Source of the DNA: Streptomyces sp. NBC_01381
Lineage (GTDB): Bacteria > Actinomycetota > Actinomycetes > Streptomycetales > Streptomycetaceae
Length of the DNA stretch: 64,000 nt
Assembly (NCBI RefSeq): GCF_026340305.1
Contig: NZ_JAPEPI010000001.1
Location: 2,728,001-2,792,000 of the forward strand
Reading direction: 5' to 3'
Under the pieces are notes generated by a model. That model was given only the letters and a program-made list of their open reading frames with translations, made no database searches and was not told the origin of the DNA. Position 1 is the stretch's first letter, and each line of letters opens with the position of its first letter. A program made the position numbers and the translations under genes. This document shows, one piece after another, positions 58,486 through 64,000 of the stretch.

Positions 58486-58675
58486 GATGTGCTCCGAGTG
58501 TGCTCTGAATGTGGAGTTCTCGTGGAGGGCTCGCTGAGCATACTGGGCGTGATGCGCGTAATTGACGCGGAGCGTCCTATTCCTTTTGTGCAGATGTTGG
58601 CCGACCGTGAGCGGCGGGTCACGGTCGGCCACTTGGCCGGGGGGTGCGTGCGGTGCGGGCGGTGCGCGCGGTGCG

Positions 58676-59461
58676 CTAACCCCGCCCGATGAACGGCATG
58701 TTCGTCGCGAGCACCGTCGCGAACTGCACATTCGCCTCAAGCGGCAGCTCCGCCATGTGCCGCACCGTCCGTGCCACGTCGGACACGTCCATCACCGGCT
58801 CGGGCATCAACTCCCCGTTGGCCTGCAGGATTCCGGACCGCATCCGCTCGGTCATGTCGGTCGCCGCGTTGCCGATGTCGATCTGGCCGCAGGCGATCCG
58901 GTAGGGGCGGCCGTCCAGGGAGAGGGACTTCGTCAGGCCGGTCAGCGCGTGCTTCGTCGTCGTGTACGCGATCGAGTGCGGGCGCGGGACCTGCGCCGAG
59001 ATGGACCCGTTGTTGATGATCCGGCCGCCCTGCGGGTCCTGCTCCTTCATCTGCCGGAACGCCGCCTGCGCGCACAGGAACGCGCCGTTGAGGTTCGTGT
59101 CGACGACGTGCCGCCAGGCGGCGTAGGGCAGCTCCTCGACCGGGACGCCGCCGGGGCCGAACGTGCCGGCGTTGTTGAAGAGGAGATCGAGGCGGCCGAA
59201 GTTCTCGCGTACGGAGGAGAAGAGCGCGGCCACGTCCTGCGGCTCCGACACGTCGGTACGTACGCACAAGGACGTGCCCAAGGGTGTGGACGTCCCGTCG
59301 GGGGCGAGCGCCGCCGTCTCCTCCAGCGTCTCGACGCGGCGCCCCGCGAGCGCCACGGACCATCCCGCGCGCAGCAGTTCGACAGCGACGGCCCTGCCGA
59401 TCCCGGAGCCCGCGCCGGTCACCACGGCCGTCCTTGTTTCCCCAGTTAGCTCTGCGTTCAT
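58676..59461 (-). CDS. Short-chain dehydrogenase/reductase
   Basis: 261-aa classical SDR. The cofactor motif is [20 protein letters not shown], the Arg in LAGRRVE suggests NADP, NNAG is at about 95-98, catalytic Ser is in NNGSISAQ and Tyr/Lys in AYTTTKHAL. The C-terminal [21 protein letters not shown] fits the YdfG-like branch. The start is ATG 59461 with a weak ribosome site. It is divergent from phoD. The substrate is unknown. Confidence 0.9.
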   Translation of the reverse strand: MNAELTGETRTAVVTGAGSGIGRAVAVELLRAGWSVALAGRRVETLEETAALAPDGTSTPLGTSLCVRTDVSEPQDVAALFSSVRENFGRLDLLFNNAGTFGPGGVPVEELPYAAWRHVVDTNLNGAFLCAQAAFRQMKEQDPQGGRIINNGSISAQVPRPHSIAYTTTKHALTGLTKSLSLDGRPYRIACGQIDIGNAATDMTERMRSGILQANGELMPEPVMDVSDVARTVRHMAELPLEANVQFATVLATNMPFIGRG

Positions 59462-59594
59462 GGCCCCGCAGCGTACGGGAGGGGTGTCCACGCGGACCTC
59501 ATCCGCCCGCCATGTGGCTGTTGTGTACGCGACAGTCGGGCGTCGTCCCCCGCCACTTGCATGCCCCTGACAGCAATCGTCAGGGGAGGGCCAC

Positions 59595-61229
59595 ATGACA
59601 CCCGCAGGCCGGCACCACGCACCCGAACTCCGAGCCGCCGCCCGCCACTTGGGCCGCCGCCGCTTCCTCACCGTCACCGGCGCGGCGGCCGCGCTCGCCT
59701 TCGCCACCAACCTGCCGACGGCGGGCGCCGCGAGCGCCGCCGAGCTCGACGCGCGAAAGATCAACAAAGACCCGTTCACCCTCGGCGTCGCATCGGGTGA
59801 CCCGCTGCCCGGCTCCGTCCTGCTCTGGACCCGCCTCGCCCCGTCCCCGTACGAACCGGGCAGCGGCCTGCCGAACGAGCGCGTCACCGTCCAGTGGGAG
59901 CTCGCCCACGACGCCCGCTTCCGCCGGATCGCCAGACGCGGTTCGGTCACCGCGCACCCCGAGTTCAACCACTCCGTGCACGTCGAGGTGGACCACCTCG
60001 ACGCCGGGCGGACCTACTACTTCCGCTTCAAGGCCGGCCAGTGGATCAGCGACACCGGCCGCACCCGCACCGCGCCCGCCACCGGCAGCAAGGTGAGCGC
60101 CCTGACGCTCGCCGCGGTGTCCTGCCAGGCGTACCACGACGGCTACTACACCCCGTACAAACACCTGGCGGAGGACGACGTCGACGTCGTCTTCCACCTG
60201 GGCGACTACCTCTACGAGTACGCGGTGAACGCGGTCGGCGGCGCCCGCAACTACACCGACCGCACGCTGCCCGCGCTCTATAACCGCGAGACGCAGACCC
60301 TCGAGGACTACCGACTGCGGTACGCCCTCTACAAGTCGGACCCCGACCTGCGCGCCGCGCACGCCGCGCACCCCTTCGTCGTCACCTGGGACGACCACGA
60401 GACCGAGAACAACTACGCGGGCGACCTCGACGAGAACGGCAACCCGCCCGCCGAGTTCCTCATCCGCCGCGCCGCCGCCTACCGCGCGTACTGGGAGAAC
60501 CTGCCGCTGCGCAGCCCCCAGAGGCCGAGCGGCCCCGACCTCCAGCTCTACCGCCGCGTCAAGTGGGGGCGGCTCGCCCAGTTCGACATCCTGGACACCC
60601 GGCAGTACCGCTCCGACCAGGCGTACGGCGACAAGGCCCACGTCCCCGGACCGGAGACGGACGACCCGGCGCGCACCATCACCGGCGCCACGCAGGAGCG
60701 CTGGCTGATCGACGGCTGGCGCCGCTCGCAGGCGCTGTGGAACGTCGTGCCGCAGCAGGTCACCTTCTCCGAGCGGCGGCTCGACCTCAACGCCGAGGCG
60801 AAGCTGTCGATGGACGCCTGGGACGGCTACCGCGCGTCGCGGCAGCGGGTCCTCGACGGTGCGAAGTCCACCGGCATCGAGAACCTGATGGTGCTCACCG
60901 GTGACGTACACGTCGGGTACGCCTTCGACATCAAGGAGAGCTTCGACGACCAGTCGTCCAGGAACGTCGGTACGGAGATCGTCGCGACGTCCATCGCGAG
61001 CGGCAAGGACGGTGCAGAGAAGCCCGCGAACTGGGAGACCTACACCAAGGCCAACCCGCACATGAAGTTCTACAACGGGCGGCGGGGGTACGTGACGGTC
61101 GCCCTCGGCACCGAGTCCGCGCGCGCCGACTTCAAGACGGTGTCGGCGGTGACGACGCCGGGAGCACCGATCACGACGGCTGCGTCCTTCGTGACGGAGT
61201 CGGGCGACCCGGGGCTCAAGCCCGCGTAG
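59595..61229 (+). CDS. phoD: Alkaline phosphatase D, Tat-exported
   Basis: 544-aa secreted phosphodiesterase/phosphatase. The twin-arginine signal [17 protein letters not shown] at about 20-36 directs folded export. The PhoD domain follows an N-terminal beta-domain ([20 protein letters not shown]). Metal-site motifs are [15 protein letters not shown] (the PhoD Cys), [21 protein letters not shown] and [12 protein letters not shown]. The ATG at 59595 follows GGGGAGGGCC. Regulation by phosphate is likely for the family, but I could not identify a convincing PHO box upstream. Confidence 0.95.
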   Translation: MTPAGRHHAPELRAAARHLGRRRFLTVTGAAAALAFATNLPTAGAASAAELDARKINKDPFTLGVASGDPLPGSVLLWTRLAPSPYEPGSGLPNERVTVQWELAHDARFRRIARRGSVTAHPEFNHSVHVEVDHLDAGRTYYFRFKAGQWISDTGRTRTAPATGSKVSALTLAAVSCQAYHDGYYTPYKHLAEDDVDVVFHLGDYLYEYAVNAVGGARNYTDRTLPALYNRETQTLEDYRLRYALYKSDPDLRAAHAAHPFVVTWDDHETENNYAGDLDENGNPPAEFLIRRAAAYRAYWENLPLRSPQRPSGPDLQLYRRVKWGRLAQFDILDTRQYRSDQAYGDKAHVPGPETDDPARTITGATQERWLIDGWRRSQALWNVVPQQVTFSERRLDLNAEAKLSMDAWDGYRASRQRVLDGAKSTGIENLMVLTGDVHVGYAFDIKESFDDQSSRNVGTEIVATSIASGKDGAEKPANWETYTKANPHMKFYNGRRGYVTVALGTESARADFKTVSAVTTPGAPITTAASFVTESGDPGLKPA

Positions 61230-61253
61230 TCGGACGGCAGTTGCGGGGTGCGC

Positions 61254-62258
61254 TCACTCGCCCGGGTAGCGCACCCCGATCCGCTCCCGTACCGCGTCCA
61301 GGGTCCGCATCACCGCGAGGGTGCCGTCGAGGGGGACGAGGGGGGACTCGGTGTCGCCGGCGCGCAGGCGGTGCATGACCTCGGCGGCCTCGTGCCGGAG
61401 GCTGTCGCGGGGGCCGTCGTCGGGGGCGGCGGTGAACTCCTCGGGGGCGCGGCCGTCGCGGTGCAGCACGAAGCGGTCCGGGAAGAAGAAGCCGTACGGG
61501 ATGTCGATGCGGCCCCGCGAGCCCGTGACGGAGGCGGTGACGGGGGTGCCCGCGTTGATGGAGCAGTGCAACACGGCGTGAGCACCGCTCTCCCACGAGA
61601 GCAGCATTCCCGTCTGGAGATCAACGCCCTCATCCGAGAGCGCTGCTCTCGCACTCACCCCCGACGGCTCCCCGAGCAGCAGCTGCGCGAACGACACCGG
61701 GTACACCCCGAGATCGAGCAGCGCGCCACCGCCCTGTGCCGGATCCCGAAGGCGGTGCGCCGGAGGGAAGGGGCCCGCGAGCCCGAAGTCGGCCTGCACG
61801 GTGCGCACTTCACCGATCGCCCCGTCGTCGATGAGCGCCTTCAGTCGCCTGACCAGCGGATGGCAGTACATCCACATGGCCTCCATCAGGAACAGGCCGC
61901 GCCGCCTGGCCAGCGTCACCAGCTCCCGAGCCTCCCGCGCGTTCAGCGCGAACGCCTTCTCGCAGAGCACCGCACGGCCGGCCTCCAGACAGAGCCCGGC
62001 CGCCGCCCGATGCGCCGAGTGCGGTGTCGCGACGTACACGACATCGACGTCCGCGTCTGCGGCGAGCGCGCCCCAGTCGCCGTACGCGCGGGGTATCGCG
62101 AACCGTTCGGCGAACGCCTTCGCCGACGCGTCGGTGCGTGAGGCCACCGCCACGACCTCCGCGTCCGGCATGTCGAGCAGATTCGCCGTGAACGACGCGG
62201 CGATCCCGCCCGTCGCGAGGATGCCCCAGCGCACGGGCTCACGGTTGTCTTCCACCAT
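61254..62258 (-). CDS. Gfo/Idh/MocA-family oxidoreductase
   Basis: 334-aa NAD(P)-dependent dehydrogenase. The Rossmann motif is GILATGGIAASFTANL, the EKP-like motif reads LCEKAFALN (Lys is the catalytic-type residue), and the C-terminal domain begins MEAMWMYCHPLVRRLK. It resembles dimeric dihydrodiol or glucose-fructose-type dehydrogenases. The start is ATG 62258. It is divergent from the MFS gene. The sugar or diol substrate is not known. Confidence 0.9.
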   Translation of the reverse strand: MVEDNREPVRWGILATGGIAASFTANLLDMPDAEVVAVASRTDASAKAFAERFAIPRAYGDWGALAADADVDVVYVATPHSAHRAAAGLCLEAGRAVLCEKAFALNAREARELVTLARRRGLFLMEAMWMYCHPLVRRLKALIDDGAIGEVRTVQADFGLAGPFPPAHRLRDPAQGGGALLDLGVYPVSFAQLLLGEPSGVSARAALSDEGVDLQTGMLLSWESGAHAVLHCSINAGTPVTASVTGSRGRIDIPYGFFFPDRFVLHRDGRAPEEFTAAPDDGPRDSLRHEAAEVMHRLRAGDTESPLVPLDGTLAVMRTLDAVRERIGVRYPGE

Positions 62259-62364
62259 TGGGGCCGCCCCTGTCCGTACCGCGCAGTACCGCGGAAATGG
62301 TCTCAACCAGCACAGCTGAGCTGAGAGCATAGGTAATCGCACGCCTAATCGGGAGGGAATCCGC

Positions 62365-63801
62365 ATGCCGGAACACGGCAGCCGCACGACGGGAGGGGCC
62401 GAGGGGCCGCGCATACGGCAGTCCGGAACGGCAGAGCCGAGCGCCTCCGGCGAGCAGGCCGCAGCGGGAGCCGTCCCGGCTCAGGGCTCCGCCCGATCCG
62501 CGCGGGCGGCCGGAGAGCCGAGCGGCTCGTCCCTCGTCGCCGACGCACCCGGCCCGGCGCCCCGCGCACCCGGCCTCACCGCACGGCGCCGCACCAGCCT
62601 CCTCGTCACCCTCGCCCTCGGCGGGCTCACCGCGGTGCCGCCGCTCTCCATGGACATGTACCTCCCGGCCCTCCCGGAGGTCACCCGCTCGCTGCACACG
62701 CCCGCCGCGACCGCCCAGCTGACGCTCACCGCCTGCCTCGCCGGCATGGCGCTCGGGCAGCTGGCCGTCGGGCCGATGAGCGACAAGTGGGGGCGGCGCA
62801 GACCCCTGCTCATCGGCCTGTTCGTCTATATCTTCGCCACCGCGATCTGCGCCTTCGCGCCCACCGTCGAACTCCTCATCGGATTCCGGCTGTTGCAGGG
62901 CCTCGCGGGCGCCGCGGGCATCGTCATCGCCCGCGCCATCGTGCGTGATCTCTACGACGGCGTGGAGATGGCCCGGTTCTTCTCCACCCTCATGCTGATC
63001 TCCGGGGTCGCCCCGGTCGTGGCGCCCCTCATCGGCGGCCAGGTCCTGCGCCTCACCGACTGGCGCGGCGTCTTCGCCGTGCTCACCGCCGTCGGCATCG
63101 CCCTGACGGTCCTCGTCTGGCGGCGGCTCCCCGAGACCCTCGCCCCGGAGAAGCGGCACAGCGGCGGCACCGCCGAAGCCCTGCGCACCATGCGCGGACT
63201 GCTCGCCGACCGCGTCTTCACCGGCTACATGATCGCCGGCGGCTTCGCCTTCGCCGCGCTGTTCGCCTACATCTCCGCGTCGCCGTTCGTCATCCAGGAG
63301 ATCTACGGCGCGTCCCCGCAGACCTTCAGCCTGCTCTTCGGCGTCAACTCCGTCGGCCTGATCGTCGTCGGCCAGATCAACGGCAAGATCCTCGTCGGCC
63401 GGGTCAGCCTCGACAAGGCGCTCACCTTCGGCCTCACCGTCATCACCCTCGCCGCGGCCGCGCTGCTCCTGATGACCTCCGGCGTCTTCGGCGACGTCGG
63501 CCTGTTCCCCGTCGCCGCCGGGCTCTTCGTCCTGATGTCGGCGATGGGCCTCGCGATGCCCAACACCAACGCGCTCGCCCTGATGCGCACCCCGCACGCC
63601 GCGGGCTCGGCCTCCGCGCTGCTCGGCACGTCCTCCTTCCTCATCGGCGCGATCGCCTCACCGCTGGTGGGCATCGCCGGCGAGGCCACGGCCGTCCCGA
63701 TGGCCCTCGTACAGCTCGTCTGCGCCCTGGCGGCGATCGGCTGCTTCGTGGGACTGTGCCGACCCTGGCAGCGGACTACGCGGGGGGAGGCGGACCACTG
63801 A
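62365..63801 (+). CDS. MFS multidrug exporter, Bcr/CflA family
   Basis: 478-aa proton-driven exporter of 12 helices preceded by a 75-residue hydrophilic N-terminus rich in Ala, Ser, Gly and Pro. Family motifs are SMDMYLPALPEV in helix 1 and GPMSDKWGRRRPLL in loop 2/3. The start is ATG 62365. Its stop overlaps the next frame as CTGA, and the two are likely cotranscribed. Confidence 0.9.
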   Translation: MPEHGSRTTGGAEGPRIRQSGTAEPSASGEQAAAGAVPAQGSARSARAAGEPSGSSLVADAPGPAPRAPGLTARRRTSLLVTLALGGLTAVPPLSMDMYLPALPEVTRSLHTPAATAQLTLTACLAGMALGQLAVGPMSDKWGRRRPLLIGLFVYIFATAICAFAPTVELLIGFRLLQGLAGAAGIVIARAIVRDLYDGVEMARFFSTLMLISGVAPVVAPLIGGQVLRLTDWRGVFAVLTAVGIALTVLVWRRLPETLAPEKRHSGGTAEALRTMRGLLADRVFTGYMIAGGFAFAALFAYISASPFVIQEIYGASPQTFSLLFGVNSVGLIVVGQINGKILVGRVSLDKALTFGLTVITLAAAALLLMTSGVFGDVGLFPVAAGLFVLMSAMGLAMPNTNALALMRTPHAAGSASALLGTSSFLIGAIASPLVGIAGEATAVPMALVQLVCALAAIGCFVGLCRPWQRTTRGEADH

Positions 63802-64000
63802 CCGCGCCCCGTCTTCTGCGCCCCGGAACACCGGACCGCGCGGGACTCGACACGGATGAGATGACCCATCTCGTACGAGAGGTGCGCGCCCTGACGCGCG
63901 GCGAGCGGCCCTGGTGCGCGGGCGCCGTGGTGCTCGCGGGACGCGGCCCGGTGATCGCCGTCGAGGAGGCCGCGGGATACGCGGTGCGCTACAGCGCGTA
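63798..64000 (+). CDS. Serine hydrolase (beta-lactamase-like), 5' part only, cut by window edge
   Basis: An open frame runs from 63798 to the end of the window (67 codons). Its product resembles the N-terminus of Streptomyces serine hydrolases of the beta-lactamase/D-Ala-D-Ala type (AGLDTDEMTHLVREVRALTR, VVLAGRGPVIAVEEAAGYAV). The catalytic Ser-x-x-Lys lies beyond the window. CTG 63798 is the likely start: it overlaps the MFS stop as CTGA and has GGGGGGAGG eight bases upstream. ATG 63861 is the alternative but would cut into the conserved start. Confidence 0.72.
   Translation, partial: MTAPRLLRPGTPDRAGLDTDEMTHLVREVRALTRGERPWCAGAVVLAGRGPVIAVEEAAGYAVRYSA

Noticed and set aside
1..64000. CRISPR arrays, tRNA genes or integrase-linked attachment sites
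   Set aside because: Tandem repeats here have no unique spacers of constant length, no tRNA cloverleaf was recognised, and no integrase gene is present.

Overview
High-GC actinobacterial DNA, almost certainly a Streptomyces chromosome. The support is codon usage, twin-arginine and lipoprotein signals, a complete SapB-type (ram/amf) morphogenetic lanthipeptide cluster, an RNase P RNA of bacterial type A and dispersed Streptomyces-style repeats. About 62 protein genes, one structural RNA and one transposase relic are supported. No tRNA, rRNA, CRISPR array, complete insertion sequence, prophage or replication origin was seen.

Layout. 1-3.3 kb: an ECF41-type sigma factor with a DoxX-like protein, then an aldehyde dehydrogenase with a 3Fe-4S ferredoxin. 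3.5-11.2 kb: the ram cluster, with class III synthetase ramC, 40-residue precursor ramS, two ABC exporter half-transporters ramA and ramB, and convergent regulator ramR. 11.4-15.6 kb: a KstR-like TetR regulator divergent from a glycosyltransferase-methyltransferase-prenyltransferase-like operon. 16-24.5 kb: lipoproteins, an F420-type oxidoreductase, a cell-wall amidase, a protease-inhibitor-like protein, a hexapeptide acetyltransferase and an MFS transporter. 24.7-28.1 kb: a fused acyl-CoA dehydrogenase and a thiolase-like lipid-transfer protein. 28-34.7 kb: an MFS exporter, an ECF sigma factor with its membrane partner, and an ABC plus two-component operon. 35-38 kb: hydratase, zinc alcohol dehydrogenase and short-chain dehydrogenase. 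38-50 kb: an iron-regulated siderophore-binding lipoprotein and housekeeping genes (Nif3-like, zinc-ribbon protein, RNase H/phosphatase, KDPG aldolase, YaaA, RNB ribonuclease), then a MerR locus and a Uma2-type protein. 50-64 kb: EamA transporter, rnpB, thyA and dihydrofolate reductase, then secreted and metabolic genes, and a serine-hydrolase-like gene cut by the window edge.

The strongest integrating signal is a dispersed regulon. The palindrome TnnAACnnGTTnnA, the published operator type of the cholesterol-catabolism repressor KstR, occurs perfectly at 14, 12269, 24695 and 34885, and with one mismatch at 1503. These sites lie before the acyl-CoA dehydrogenase/thiolase pair, the hydratase/dehydrogenase operon, the aldehyde dehydrogenase/ferredoxin pair and the KstR-like gene itself. 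The enzymes fit beta-oxidation of a bulky or steroid-like side chain, but no ring-degradation genes are present. Other notable items are a tandemly duplicated ramA-ramB junction, a long Pro-Gly-Ser linker in RamB, a ten-copy GGACGT microsatellite at the start of the dihydrofolate reductase gene, a transporter gene whose 3' end runs into rnpB, two likely CTG starts in CTGA overlaps, and a five-copy terminator-like dispersed repeat.
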